NCBI GenBank assembly: GCA_001898145.1
Contig: MKSR01000047.1
Span: 124,001 to 188,000, forward strand
Direction: 5' to 3'
From: Dyadobacter sp. 50-39
GTDB lineage: Bacteria > Bacteroidota > Bacteroidia > Cytophagales > Spirosomataceae
Length of the DNA stretch: 64,000 nt
Part shown: positions 45,803-55,205 of the stretch, piece after piece
Position numbering within the stretch: the stretch's first letter is position 1
Layout of the letters: every line of letters starts with the position of its first letter
Made by a program: the position numbers and the translations under genes
The notes under the pieces: model-generated
What the model was told of the DNA's origin: nothing
The model's input: only the letters and a program-made list of their open reading frames with translations
Databases searched by the model: none

Positions 45803-46150
45803 ATGGCGATTAAAACAAAACGTATTTACCAGTCCGCTGCGGCCGCAGACGGCTACCGGATACTGGTAGACCGTCTCTGGCCGCGTGGGCTTACAAAAGA
45901 TGCGGCCGACATTGACCGCTGGATGAAAGAGGTGGCGCCATCGGACGCGCTGCGAAAGTGGTTTCATACCCATGCGGAGGAATGGGACGAGTTTAAAGCG
46001 CGCTATGCGGCAGAGTTGGAAGATTCGAAAGCACTGAAGGATCTCCGCCAGATAACTTCCGAGAATGAGGTGGTTACCCTGCTTTTTTCTGCAAAAACAG
46101 AGGACCGTAACCAGGCACTCGTCCTAAAAGAGCTGCTGGAAAAAGTCTGA
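45803..46150 (+). CDS. DUF488 family protein
   Basis: A 115-aa protein of DUF488. The signature RILVDRLWPRGLTKDAADIDRWMKEVAPS is near the start, then LRKWFHTHAEEWDEFKARYAAEL and VTLLFSAKTEDRNQALVLKELL at the end. The family is widespread and uncharacterised. It is a single gene, convergent with the GH13 gene. Confidence 0.9.
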   Translation: MAIKTKRIYQSAAAADGYRILVDRLWPRGLTKDAADIDRWMKEVAPSDALRKWFHTHAEEWDEFKARYAAELEDSKALKDLRQITSENEVVTLLFSAKTEDRNQALVLKELLEKV

Positions 46151-46159
46151 CCACTACGC

Positions 46160-47791
46160 TCAACGTTCCAATCTTACAATAAGGCCCTCATCTCCGCTCA
46201 GCAGAAGATTATTATCTATTCGCAGACCGATGCGCTCGGTTTCGGTGCTGATGATAATTTCTCCCGTGAAACTTTCTATTTTAGGCCTGAAATAGCCAGG
46301 TCTGTGGCTGAGGTTGAGCACCACCAGGAAACGGTCGCTGTCGTTCTCCCGAATGTATGCAATCAGCTGTTTGTCTGAATAAACCGGAGTGTACCTGCCC
46401 GTCTGGAACGCCGGGTGTCTTTTGCGCAAACTAATCAGGCTATGGTAAAAAGACAGCATTGAGTCCGGGTCGTCCTTTTGTAATTCTACATTCGCCCGGC
46501 GAAAGTTAGACGGCAGGCGAAGCCAGGGTTTTGTCGAAGAAAAACCGGCGAACTCCTCTTGATTCCACTGCATTGGCGTGCGCGCAGGGTCACGGCTGAC
46601 GTTGCGATCGGGCATATTCAAACCCTGAGGGTCTACAACCTCGTCCTGCGGAATTGGAACGTCGCGCATCCCGATTTCGTCACCATAATAGATTGTAGGA
46701 GTACCGCGCAAGGTGAGCAGAAGCATAGCCGCCACACGTGCCTGGGATCGACCCACACGGCTGGCCACCCGGGGCTGATCGTGATTGCCGAGCACCCAGT
46801 TGGGCCAGCCGTCGGCCGGCAGCGCACCCTCGTATTCGTCGATCGCACGCGCAATTTGCTCCGAATCCCACGGCAGGGTCAGCAGCTGGAAATTGAACGG
46901 AAGATGCGCGCCTGACTTATCGGCTCCATAGTAGGTGACCAATTTGTGAATGGGCAGGTATATCTCCCCGATCAGCACGCGGTCCTCGTACTGATTGGTT
47001 ACCTGCCGCATCATTCGTACGATTTGATGCACTTCGGGCTGATCGGTGGAATACACGGGGTCGTGATACTCATAGATCAGATCCCTCTCATCAAATGGCG
47101 AATTCGGCGCTACCGGGTTGTTACGAAGCTGCTCGTCTTTAATCATATGCCACATGACATCCACACGGAAGCCATCGACGCCCTTGCGCAGCCAATAATG
47201 GATTACGTCCATCATGGCTCTCTGGACCTCGGGATTACGCCAGTTCAGGTCGGGTTGTTGTTTCAGGAAAGCGTGATAATAGTATTGGCCCGTCGGTTCG
47301 TCCCATTCCCAGGCGTGGCCCCCAAAGACGCTGAGCCAGTTGTTAGGCAGCGCACCATTCTCTCCGGCATCATGCCAGATGTACCAATTCCGTTTCGGAT
47401 TATCCTTTGATGAGCGCGATTCGAGAAACCACGGATGCTGATCGGACGTGTGGTTAGGTACCAGATCCAGGATCAGCTTCATCCCTCGACTATGGACCTG
47501 ATCTAACAATTCGTCAAAATCCTCCATAGTGCCAAACAAAGAATGTATTCCCCGGTAGTCGGAGATGTCATAGCCGAAGTCCGCCATCGGCGAGGGATAA
47601 ATGGGGGAAAGCCAAACACAATCCACTCCAAGCCATTGCAGGTAATCCAGTCGCTGGACGATGCCCGTAAGGTCGCCGATGCCGTCGCCGTTCGCATCAT
47701 GGAACGAGCGGGGGTATATCTGATAAATCACGCCGGTTTGCCACCATACGTGACGGGCGCCTGCCGGATTCCTATCCGTGATTGTTTCCAT
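46160..47791 (-). CDS. GH13 alpha-glucosidase
   Basis: A 543-aa exo-acting GH13 enzyme (oligo-1,6-glucosidase/alpha-glucosidase type). Catalytic residues are Asp211 in DGFRVDVMW, Glu276 in LIGEIYLP and Asp338 in NHDQPR. The start WWQTGVIYQIYPRSFHDANGDGIGDL is the classical alpha-glucosidase opening, and the C-terminal domain has small beta repeats. There is no signal peptide, so it is cytoplasmic. It probably trims maltose or isomaltose oligosaccharides, complementing the GH13 protein at 1.5 kb. Confidence 0.9.
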   Translation of the reverse strand: METITDRNPAGARHVWWQTGVIYQIYPRSFHDANGDGIGDLTGIVQRLDYLQWLGVDCVWLSPIYPSPMADFGYDISDYRGIHSLFGTMEDFDELLDQVHSRGMKLILDLVPNHTSDQHPWFLESRSSKDNPKRNWYIWHDAGENGALPNNWLSVFGGHAWEWDEPTGQYYYHAFLKQQPDLNWRNPEVQRAMMDVIHYWLRKGVDGFRVDVMWHMIKDEQLRNNPVAPNSPFDERDLIYEYHDPVYSTDQPEVHQIVRMMRQVTNQYEDRVLIGEIYLPIHKLVTYYGADKSGAHLPFNFQLLTLPWDSEQIARAIDEYEGALPADGWPNWVLGNHDQPRVASRVGRSQARVAAMLLLTLRGTPTIYYGDEIGMRDVPIPQDEVVDPQGLNMPDRNVSRDPARTPMQWNQEEFAGFSSTKPWLRLPSNFRRANVELQKDDPDSMLSFYHSLISLRKRHPAFQTGRYTPVYSDKQLIAYIRENDSDRFLVVLNLSHRPGYFRPKIESFTGEIIISTETERIGLRIDNNLLLSGDEGLIVRLER

Positions 47792-47932
47792 AAATTTTTA
47801 GTTTGCTAATACGGTCCTGCTGTAAAAAATCACACCAAATTGAAATCGAAAAAATTATAGGAATTATCTGATAAAAAACATGTGTAATCGAAGCAAATTG
47901 ACTATATTTCAATAAATCAAAATTCTCAGACC

Positions 47933-48124
47933 ATGATGCCTTTCATTAAAGTAACCGGCGAATTCGACGAAAGTCTGAATGTAAGTGTTGAGAAAATCCT
48001 GTACTATATGGGGTATAGTCATGGGTGCACGATATTTCTCGGTACCAGTATATCGATTCGCGTAAAAGAATGCGAAGAGGATATCAAAAGGCTTATCGAA
48101 GAGGCATATATGCAGGTGGCGTAA
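47933..48124 (+). CDS. Small conserved-looking protein, 63 aa
   Basis: A 63-aa soluble protein, acidic at the C-terminal half (VKECEEDIKRLIEEAYMQVA), with beta then helix character. I recognise no family. A TATATTTC close to the -7 consensus sits about 30 bp upstream, and a good terminator follows at 48178. A second ATG is directly after the first. Confidence 0.55.
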   Translation: MMPFIKVTGEFDESLNVSVEKILYYMGYSHGCTIFLGTSISIRVKECEEDIKRLIEEAYMQVA

Positions 48125-48177
48125 GCCTGCCGCCGCACTGGGGGCGTGTAGTATAATCTGTGCCTGCATTTGAACCG

Positions 48178-48211
48178 ATCGCTGATGGGGTAACCTGGTC
48201 GGCGATTTTTT
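48178..48211 (+). terminator. Rho-independent terminator
   Basis: ATCGCTGA pairs with TCGGCGAT (8 bp with one G-U) and is followed by TTTTTTG. It closes the small gene ending at 48124. Confidence 0.7.
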
Positions 48212-48499
48212 GTGCCTCGCCACCCGTAATCGTAGAGTTTTATGATTGTAAAAATGGTATTATTTTAATATATGCAATGCTGATGAGAGGAATTTTGTCC
48301 AATCATGGCAAGAATTGACAGTTTTGTAAACTATTGATAAGCAATGCATTTTTTCGGTTATGAATCGACAGGAGTGACCAATACTACATGGGTTAAGATT
48401 AATTGAAGTTGGTATTTTGCCGTTGTTTTGATTATTTGTTCGACGGCCAAAAACCTTCTGAAAATATTGCCCTGTCAGCATCCAGTAAAATTCAATACC
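48212..48499. other. AT-rich leader region
   Basis: AT-rich DNA between the terminator and the next gene. I found no promoter box that fully fits the consensus, no ORF and no convincing repeat. Confidence 0.4.
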
Positions 48500-48916
48500 A
48501 TGAAACAAGTACAAAACAGTAAAACTAAATACGCGGCGGCAGGTGTCCGTGCGCTGATTGGTCAGATTTTCAATGACCGTAAATTCATCCCCAAGCAGGA
48601 ATATTCAGAAAACCGCTATTCGGTTCTATATACTTTGAATGATCATTACCAGCATGTGGGGTGCGCTACCCAGGAACAGGCGCAGCTGGTTCAAAGCACG
48701 ATGCTGACAGATGAAAATCGTGTGCCGGTTGGGATTTATGATTCCCGCGCCGATTCTTTCGAATGGGAAATTGTGGGAGAGTACCTTGCCGCCCAGGGCT
48801 CCGAAGAACATCAGCGCAGCCGGGAGGAGGCGATTCTGAATGTCGCCCGGGCTTTGCGTCGCCGCGATGCCAGCTGGCATCCGGAGTATTTGCAGCGCCC
48901 TAGCTTTTTTGCGTAA
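48500..48916 (+). CDS. Uncharacterised protein, 138 aa
   Basis: A soluble 138-aa protein of no family I recognise. The middle has a beta-strand stretch (YSVLYTLNDHYQHVGCATQEQAQLV) and the C-terminal half is helical and charged (HQRSREEAILNVARALRRRDASWHPEY). The frame is open from 48428, but the ATG at 48500 fits the leader. It ends before a clear terminator hairpin, which supports it as a single-gene unit. Confidence 0.6.
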   Translation: MKQVQNSKTKYAAAGVRALIGQIFNDRKFIPKQEYSENRYSVLYTLNDHYQHVGCATQEQAQLVQSTMLTDENRVPVGIYDSRADSFEWEIVGEYLAAQGSEEHQRSREEAILNVARALRRRDASWHPEYLQRPSFFA

Positions 48917-48952
48917 ACGGACGCATTTTTTTGAGGGAATGATGTTGCTTCG

Positions 48953-48982
48953 AGGCCGCTTCTAAGGAGGCGGCCTTGTTTT
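48953..48982 (+). terminator. Rho-independent terminator
   Basis: AGGCCGC and GCGGCCT form a 7-bp stem around a 10-nt loop (48953-48976), followed by TGTTTTG. It closes the preceding 138-aa gene. Confidence 0.65.
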
Positions 48983-49105
48983 GTCATAAGACTTGTCTGG
49001 TTACAGCTTCGGAATGATGATACGTTTGGGAGAACAACTTGCGGGCAGATTTGTAACGTCTGAGTCGTTGACTTAACTTTCGGACAAACTCTAAATCCTT
49101 CACTG

Positions 49106-49933
49106 ATGAGAAAACTCCTAGTTCTTCTTGCGCTTACCATCCTTGTTGCGGCGTCCAAGCCGCGCAAAATTACCTGGGTGGCGATTGGCGATTCGATTAC
49201 CTATCTCAACGACCACCAAAACGAAACGGGAAATCGCGTAACCAAAGGTTATTTGAGCCTGATCGCGGAGAAATTTCCGCAGGTGAGCTACATCAACCAG
49301 GGTCACAACGGATGGACATCGATCAACATCGCCGACAAGATTGAATCATTGCAGCTGGTGAAGGCAGATGTGTACACGGTTTTTCTGGGAACGAATGATT
49401 GGTGGCAGGGGAAATCGCTTGGAACGATCACGGACTATGAGCAGGCAAACGGCAGCGGGACTGTTTATGGCGCGTTCAGAGTTATAACCGACAAGTTGAA
49501 AGAACTCAATAAAAAAGCAAAGATCATTCTGATCACCCCTATGCAGCGTGGAGACTTTGTCTATATCAACAGCTTTAAAAACAACGCATTCGGGTCATAC
49601 AAGTCTAAAAAAGATCAGACCCTGGAGCAATTTGCGAATGCTGTTGCGGAAATAGGGCAGAAGGAGAAATGGCCCGTCGTGGATTTGTACCATGACAGTG
49701 GCGTTACGTTGGATAATATGGTTCGCTTCAAGCGCTTGAAGGATCCTCAGACTGGAAGCTACAAGGATTATGAGTATCCGGACTACGTTGACATCCCTTT
49801 CAATCCCGAAACAGATGAGTATCCATACCCGCCCGAATCGATCGATATGACCTACGACGGATTGCACCCATCCGACAAAGGCTACCAGGTAATCGCTCAA
49901 ATGCTGATCACCAAGTGGAAGGGCCTGAAATAA
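49106..49933 (+). CDS. SGNH/GDSL hydrolase, exported
   Basis: A 275-aa protein with a short signal sequence (LLVLLALTILVAAS). SGNH blocks are clear: block I WVAIGDSITYLNDH, block II Gly in NQGHNGWTS, block III VFLGTNDWW with Asn, and block V Asp/His in DGLHPSDKGY. It is likely an esterase acting on acylated carbohydrates in the periplasm or at the surface. It is convergent with the DUF4468 gene, with only six bases between them. Confidence 0.85.
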   Translation: MRKLLVLLALTILVAASKPRKITWVAIGDSITYLNDHQNETGNRVTKGYLSLIAEKFPQVSYINQGHNGWTSINIADKIESLQLVKADVYTVFLGTNDWWQGKSLGTITDYEQANGSGTVYGAFRVITDKLKELNKKAKIILITPMQRGDFVYINSFKNNAFGSYKSKKDQTLEQFANAVAEIGQKEKWPVVDLYHDSGVTLDNMVRFKRLKDPQTGSYKDYEYPDYVDIPFNPETDEYPYPPESIDMTYDGLHPSDKGYQVIAQMLITKWKGLK

Positions 49934-49939
49934 TGTTAG

Positions 49940-50497
49940 CTATTCCCTTGTGGCGCTGTTAATATAGCTTTTAAGATCCGCTAGCAAATTGTATAGCGTT
50001 GTGTTGATTCCATCGTTGTCAGCCTTAGCATTTTGCAGGTCTGTTTCTGCTTCCTTGCGTTTCTTGCGGTTGCTTTCTGTTTTGATGATTTGCTCTTTGG
50101 CAGTGATGTTGTCATTTTCCTTTGAGCTTAACCGCACAGGGCTGTGTTCAGGTGAAATGCCGTCGAGCGTGGTAATGCGCGCTTCGTACAGATTATCCCT
50201 ATAATGAACGCCTAGGTCGAATCGGACATATTGGTAATTGGAATGGATGACCGGAATGTAGCTGGTTATGAGTATGATTCCTGCCTGGGTGTCATCGCTG
50301 GTGATCGCATTTTCCGCATTCCCAAACTTGTTCTCTACCCATTTTCTGACTTTTTGGTGCAGTTCTGACTTGCTCAGTTTCGGTTGACCGGAATCCGTAT
50401 AGCTTATGCTGTTTTTCGGGTCAAGCGGTAGTCGGCCGTCCTGTGCGAATGTGTGCGTAGCAACGGCAAGCAATGTTAAAAGAAGCAAATGTTTCAA
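49940..50497 (-). CDS. DUF4468 (TBP-like fold) exported protein
   Basis: A 185-aa protein with a signal peptide (LLLLTLLAVATHTFAQ) and a DUF4468-type domain (SKSELHQKVRKWVENKFGN, then YVRFDLGVHYRDNLYEARITTLDGI), followed by a helical Lys/Glu-rich tail. The start is decided by the promoter: a minus-strand TATATTTG at 50531-50524 places transcription start downstream of the ATGs at 50542 and 50593, leaving the TTG at 50497, which opens a normal signal peptide. Confidence 0.7.
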   Translation of the reverse strand: MKHLLLLTLLAVATHTFAQDGRLPLDPKNSISYTDSGQPKLSKSELHQKVRKWVENKFGNAENAITSDDTQAGIILITSYIPVIHSNYQYVRFDLGVHYRDNLYEARITTLDGISPEHSPVRLSSKENDNITAKEQIIKTESNRKKRKEAETDLQNAKADNDGINTTLYNLLADLKSYINSATRE

Positions 50498-50523
50498 GAC
50501 AAATGGTTGAATTGGTGAGCGGG

Positions 50524-50531
50524 CAAATATA
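50524..50531 (-). promoter_or_regulatory. -7 promoter box of the DUF4468 gene
   Basis: On the minus strand this reads TATATTTG, an exact TAnnTTTG box. It lies 27 bp before the proposed TTG start and decides between starts. Confidence 0.6.
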
Positions 50532-50742
50532 ACTGAAAACATTTTGAGGCAAAAAGCCGCGATGGTCCGCCGTGTAGCCGGGGTAGCAGTCATGCCGAGC
50601 GAGCGACGGCCAGTCTACTGGGCAACCTGGTTTTGAGGAGCCAATAAATGTGCGATTGGGGGAACATTGAAGACTGCTACGGCTGTTACCTTGATACAAC
50701 AGCATTTTTCATTCTTCCTATGGCCTTGGGTGATTTTTATCG

Positions 50743-50750
50743 TACCTTTG
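50743..50750 (+). promoter_or_regulatory. -7 promoter box of purL
   Basis: TACCTTTG fits TAnnTTTG and is 18 bp before the purL ATG. The nearest TTG (50726) is closer than usual for a -33 element. Confidence 0.5.
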
Positions 50751-50767
50751 CGCCTTAATTGGACATC

Positions 50768-53700
50768 ATGATTTACTTCTTCACTGGCGGGGACGAGACC
50801 GTCTTTGCATTACAAACCGAGCGAACGCTCACTGCCTCCGATTCCTCCAAATTAAGCTGGCTTTTCGGCGGCGCAGAACTCCGCAAGGAGACCGTTCTCA
50901 CAGAATGTTTCGTAGGGCCGCGTGCTGCCATGATTACACCTTGGAGCACTAATGCTGTCGAGATTACCCAGAACATGGGCCTGGAAGGCATCGTACGCAT
51001 CGAGGAATTTAAAAGGGTGAAGGCCGATTTCACGGGATTCGATCCGATGCTTTCGCAGAAGTACGATGAGCTCAATCAGGAAATTTATACCATCAATATC
51101 CAACCTGAGCCTGTTCGTGAAATCGATGATATTGCTGCATACAACAAGCAGGAAGGCCTTGCATTGAGCGATGAAGAGGTGGACTACCTCAATGGCCTCG
51201 CCGAAAAGCTCGGCCGGAAGCTTACCGACTCCGAAGTATTCGGCTTCTCGCAAGTGAACTCGGAGCATTGTCGCCATAAGATCTTTAACGGGGTTTTTGT
51301 GATCGATGGCCAAGAACAACCCGTCTCGCTGTTCAAGCTTATCCGCAAGACTTCCGAAGCAAACCCAAATTCGATCGTTTCCGCATACAAAGATAATGTT
51401 GCATTTTTGAAAGGGCCCGTCGTCCAACAGTTTGCACCCAAGCGGCCGGACGTGCCCGAATATTACGAAATCAAAGATTTTGAATCTGTGCTTTCTTTGA
51501 AAGCGGAAACCCACAATTTCCCTACAACTGTCGAGCCATTCAACGGCGCTGCGACCGGGTCAGGTGGTGAGATCCGCGACCGCCTCGCAGGTGGACAGGG
51601 CGCTATCCCGCTGGCGGGTACGGCCGTATACATGACTGCACTCTCTCGACTAGAAGAGAATCGGCCGTGGGAAAAAGGCGTTGAAGAACGCCAGTGGCTG
51701 TATCAAACGCCGATGGACATTCTCATCAAGGCTTCCAATGGCGCTACCGATTTTGGAAACAAATTCGGTCAGCCGCTAATCGTGGGTTCGGTGCTTACAT
51801 TCGAGCACCAGGAAGATGGCCGTAAGCTAGGCTATGACAAAGTGATTATGCAGGCCGGCGGTATCGGCTACGGTAAAGCCGACCAAGCCAAAAAACATAT
51901 ACCTGCTACCGGCGATAAAGTGGTAGTGATGGGTGGAGAAAATTACCGTATAGGTATGGGCGGAGCAGCCGTTTCTTCTGCTGATACAGGCGCATTTGGT
52001 TCAGGTATTGAACTGAATGCGATTCAGCGCTCAAATCCTGAAATGCAGAAACGTGTGGCCAATGCGGTGCGCGGGATGGTTGAAAGCGATAATAATAAGA
52101 TCGTCTCTATCCACGACCACGGAGCCGGTGGACATTTGAATTGCTTGTCTGAGCTGGTTGAAGAAACCGGCGGCAAGATCGATTTGGACAAATTACCCGT
52201 TGGAGATCCTACGCTTTCAGCGAAAGAGATCATCGGTAACGAATCTCAGGAAAGGATGGGGCTGGTTATTAGCCAGAACGATATCGACTTCCTTCAACGC
52301 ATCGCCGACCGTGAGCGCGCGCCGATGTACACGGTAGGCGAGGTGACCGGGGATCACCGATTCTCTTTCGAGTCTCCGACCACCGGTGCCAAACCGATGG
52401 ACCTTGCCATGGACGAAATGTTTGGAAGCTCACCCAAAACTTATATGCGAGATAAGACTGTCCAGCGTAATTATGAGCCTGTTCAGTACGAGACTGCCAA
52501 ACTTCACGAATACCTTGAGCAAATGCTTCAACTTGAAGCGGTAGCTTCCAAAGATTGGCTGACCAACAAAGTTGACCGTTGTGTGGGCGGGCATGTTGCA
52601 AAGCAACAGACGGCAGGGCCACTGCAATTGCCTTTGAATAATGTCGGTGTGATGGCACTTGATTTCCAGGGCAAAGACGGAATTGCAACGTCGATTGGCC
52701 ATGCGCCTTTGTCGGCATTGATTGATCCGGCCGCAGGCAGTCGTAATGCGGTTGCCGAGGCACTTTCCAATATCGTATGGGCTCCCCTGAAAGACGGGCT
52801 GGCAACCGTATCGCTTTCAGCTAACTGGATGTGGGCTTGTAGAAACGAAGGCGAGGACGCGCGTCTGTATAAAGCTGTACAGGCTTGTTCTGATTTTGCA
52901 ATCAGCCTGGGTATCAACATTCCGACAGGAAAAGATTCTCTGTCAATGAAGCAGAAATACAAGGACGGCGATGTTATTGCGCCGGGTACTGTGATCATTT
53001 CTGCGGGAGGTCACTGCGACGACATTACGGCGGTAGTTGAACCGGTTCTCAGTAAGTCAGGCGGATCCATCTATTATATCAACCTTTCAGGCGACCGTTT
53101 CAAGTTAGGCGGCTCGTCATTTGCCCAAATTTTGAACAAAGTCGGTTCGGAAACGCCTGATATCCAGGATGCTTCGCAATTCAAAGCAGTATTCAATACA
53201 ATCCAACAATTGATCAAGGCCGGAAAAATTCAGGCCGGTCATGATATTGGTAGCGGGGGGCTTATCACGACACTGCTAGAAATGTGTTTTGCCGATCGTG
53301 ACCTGGGTGCGGCTATTGACCTTTCCACCCTAGGGGATCAGGATATCATCGAAAAGCTATTCTCTGAGAACGTGGGTATCGTATTTCAGGCCGACGAATC
53401 GGCCGAAGTTACACTTGAAGAGAGCGGGATCCCTTTCCATAAAATCGGAACTGTAAACCTGGCTTCGACCTTGACAGTGAAGGATGCCACAGGCAAATGG
53501 GATTTTGATATCGACCAATTGCGCGATGTTTGGTTTAAAACTTCTTATTTGCTCGATGAGAAACAAACAGGCAATGGGCTGGCCAAAGAACGTTTCGCTA
53601 ATTATAAGCACCACTTATTGCGTTACAAATTTCCGGCGCAGTTCGATGGTAAAAAGCCTGTAATCGACGCTGGAAAGCCTCGTCCGAAAGCGGCTGTTCT

Positions 53701-54430
53701 TCGAGAAAAGGGCAGTAACTCCGAGCGTGAGCTTGCCAATGCGATGTATCTTGCCGGATTTGACGTGAAAGATGTTCACATGACAGACCTTATTTCCGGC
53801 CGTGAGACTTTGGAAGATATCCAATTCATTGGTGCGGTCGGAGGTTTCTCTAATTCGGACGTACTGGGTTCAGCCAAAGGATGGGCGGGAGCCTTTCTCT
53901 ATAATGAAAAGGCCAAAACCGCGCTCGAAAACTTCTTTAAACGTGATGACACACTTTCTGTGGGTATCTGCAATGGATGTCAGCTCTTTATCGAGCTCGG
54001 GCTCATTAATCCGGACCATGAGCAGAAACCTAAAATGCTTCATAACGCGAGCCACAAGCATGAAAGCATTTTCACTTCAATGACTGTACAACCGAATAAT
54101 TCGGTGATGCTTTCTTCCCTGGCGGGCGCTACATTGGGTGTGTGGGTTTCTCATGGCGAAGGTCGCTTCCAGTTGCCGCTGGCCCAGAGTGAATATAATA
54201 TCGTCTCTAAATACGGCTATGAAACTTATCCGGCCAACCCCAATGGTTCTGACTATAATACCGCCATCCTTTGTGATAATACAGGGCGTCATTTAGTGAC
54301 GATGCCGCACATCGAGCGGTCATTGTTCCAATGGCATTGGGCGCATTATCCTGAAGGCCGCAAGGACGAAGTTTCGCCTTGGATGGAAGCGTTTGTAAAC
54401 GCACGGAAATGGATTGAACAGCGCAATTAA
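50768..54430 (+). CDS. purL: Phosphoribosylformylglycinamidine synthase (large form)
   Basis: A 1220-aa FGAM synthase for step four of purine synthesis: FGAR + ATP + glutamine to FGAM. It is the long, single-chain type: N-terminal PurS-like region, two PurM-like halves (HNFPTTVEPFNGAATGSGGEIRD and later GLATVSLSANWMWACRN, PTGKDSLSMKQKY), and a C-terminal glutaminase with nucleophile Cys1068 in GICNGCQLF and the His/Glu pair near HIERSLFQWHWAH. The ATG at 50768 is preferred to a TTG at 50759. It has its own promoter and terminator and stands apart from other pur genes. Confidence 0.97.
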   Translation: MIYFFTGGDETVFALQTERTLTASDSSKLSWLFGGAELRKETVLTECFVGPRAAMITPWSTNAVEITQNMGLEGIVRIEEFKRVKADFTGFDPMLSQKYDELNQEIYTINIQPEPVREIDDIAAYNKQEGLALSDEEVDYLNGLAEKLGRKLTDSEVFGFSQVNSEHCRHKIFNGVFVIDGQEQPVSLFKLIRKTSEANPNSIVSAYKDNVAFLKGPVVQQFAPKRPDVPEYYEIKDFESVLSLKAETHNFPTTVEPFNGAATGSGGEIRDRLAGGQGAIPLAGTAVYMTALSRLEENRPWEKGVEERQWLYQTPMDILIKASNGATDFGNKFGQPLIVGSVLTFEHQEDGRKLGYDKVIMQAGGIGYGKADQAKKHIPATGDKVVVMGGENYRIGMGGAAVSSADTGAFGSGIELNAIQRSNPEMQKRVANAVRGMVESDNNKIVSIHDHGAGGHLNCLSELVEETGGKIDLDKLPVGDPTLSAKEIIGNESQERMGLVISQNDIDFLQRIADRERAPMYTVGEVTGDHRFSFESPTTGAKPMDLAMDEMFGSSPKTYMRDKTVQRNYEPVQYETAKLHEYLEQMLQLEAVASKDWLTNKVDRCVGGHVAKQQTAGPLQLPLNNVGVMALDFQGKDGIATSIGHAPLSALIDPAAGSRNAVAEALSNIVWAPLKDGLATVSLSANWMWACRNEGEDARLYKAVQACSDFAISLGINIPTGKDSLSMKQKYKDGDVIAPGTVIISAGGHCDDITAVVEPVLSKSGGSIYYINLSGDRFKLGGSSFAQILNKVGSETPDIQDASQFKAVFNTIQQLIKAGKIQAGHDIGSGGLITTLLEMCFADRDLGAAIDLSTLGDQDIIEKLFSENVGIVFQADESAEVTLEESGIPFHKIGTVNLASTLTVKDATGKWDFDIDQLRDVWFKTSYLLDEKQTGNGLAKERFANYKHHLLRYKFPAQFDGKKPVIDAGKPRPKAAVLREKGSNSERELANAMYLAGFDVKDVHMTDLISGRETLEDIQFIGAVGGFSNSDVLGSAKGWAGAFLYNEKAKTALENFFKRDDTLSVGICNGCQLFIELGLINPDHEQKPKMLHNASHKHESIFTSMTVQPNNSVMLSSLAGATLGVWVSHGEGRFQLPLAQSEYNIVSKYGYETYPANPNGSDYNTAILCDNTGRHLVTMPHIERSLFQWHWAHYPEGRKDEVSPWMEAFVNARKWIEQRN

Positions 54431-54458
54431 CAGGATTTAAGCCTTCTGAAAATTTGGT

Positions 54459-54490
54459 CCGTTACGATGATAATCGTGACGGGCTTTTTG
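54459..54490 (+). terminator. purL terminator
   Basis: CCGTTACGAT pairs with ATCGTGACGG (10 bp, one T-G) around GATA, followed by GCTTTTTG. It lies 28 bp past purL and before the convergent TetR gene. Confidence 0.8.
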
Positions 54491-54505
54491 CTTCCTGAGT
54501 TATCA

Positions 54506-55135
54506 TCAATCGTCAGACAAATCCAGTAAAAACCTCTCAATATCCTTAATCCCCTTCTTAGTCGCGTAAGGCCGGAACAAATGTGCTTTCATTGTAAGAT
54601 AATGCCCCATTTGCAATGCAAGATTCTGCCGGGATTCTGTGAGTACAGCCTCTGAGAGCCAGAAGCGACTTTGCAGGCTGTTGCTCGAAATGATCAGCAG
54701 CTTATCATCTTCGCAGCTGAATTTCAAGTATTCATTCGCTTCCAAAAGCTCTATATCGTGGGTGAGTGAAGACATTCGGTTCTGCATAACCTTGCCCTGA
54801 TAGTTGGCCGCAATCCTCGAATTCTGTTCCATCAGGTGTACCATGCTTAGTAACAGACATTGGTACTTCAGGCCATTTTCAAACAACAGCTTGTTCTTGT
54901 GCAGGAAATCATACAAGGAACGTACAGGGAAGTCGCTATGAATACTTGAATTAGATTCGGTATAGGCCTGACTAATAGTGAAAACCAGGTCATCCTTGGT
55001 CGGGAAATAATACGTGAGATTGCCAATGCGCATGCCGAGGTCGGCGGCTAGTTCGCGCATGCCTACGTACTCGATGCCTTTAAGGTTGAAAAGCTCCAAC
55101 GCCCGCTTAATAATTTTTTCCCGGGTAGCGTTCAT
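54506..55135 (-). CDS. TetR family transcriptional regulator
   Basis: A 209-aa regulator with the TetR helix-turn-helix at residues 5-50 (REKIIKRALELFNLKGIEYVGMRELAADLGMRIGNLTYYFPTKDDLV). The helical ligand domain follows. It is divergent from a membrane protein/cupin gene pair, with 70 bp between them that contain a CCTAAA/TTTAGG inverted repeat, so it probably represses that pair and itself. Confidence 0.85.
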   Translation of the reverse strand: MNATREKIIKRALELFNLKGIEYVGMRELAADLGMRIGNLTYYFPTKDDLVFTISQAYTESNSSIHSDFPVRSLYDFLHKNKLLFENGLKYQCLLLSMVHLMEQNSRIAANYQGKVMQNRMSSLTHDIELLEANEYLKFSCEDDKLLIISSNSLQSRFWLSEAVLTESRQNLALQMGHYLTMKAHLFRPYATKKGIKDIERFLLDLSDD

Positions 55136-55152
55136 GAAAATTTGGTCAATGC

Positions 55153-55174
55153 CCTAAACTAAAGTAATTTTAGG
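55153..55174. promoter_or_regulatory. Candidate TetR operator
   Basis: CCTAAA and TTTAGG form an inverted repeat with 10 bp between the arms, centred in the divergent region of the TetR gene and the 55206 gene. Size and position suit a TetR dimer site. Confidence 0.45.
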
Positions 55175-55205
55175 TCGTTGTCCAAAAATAAAACTTTCTC
55201 ATCTC

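Noticed and set aside
50852-51514. 220-aa minus-strand ORF inside purL
   Set aside because: Antisense shadow of purL; low-complexity Phe/Leu-rich sequence without family signs.
52269-52805. 178-aa minus-strand ORF inside purL
   Set aside because: Fully antisense to a well-conserved purL domain, with no recognisable motif.
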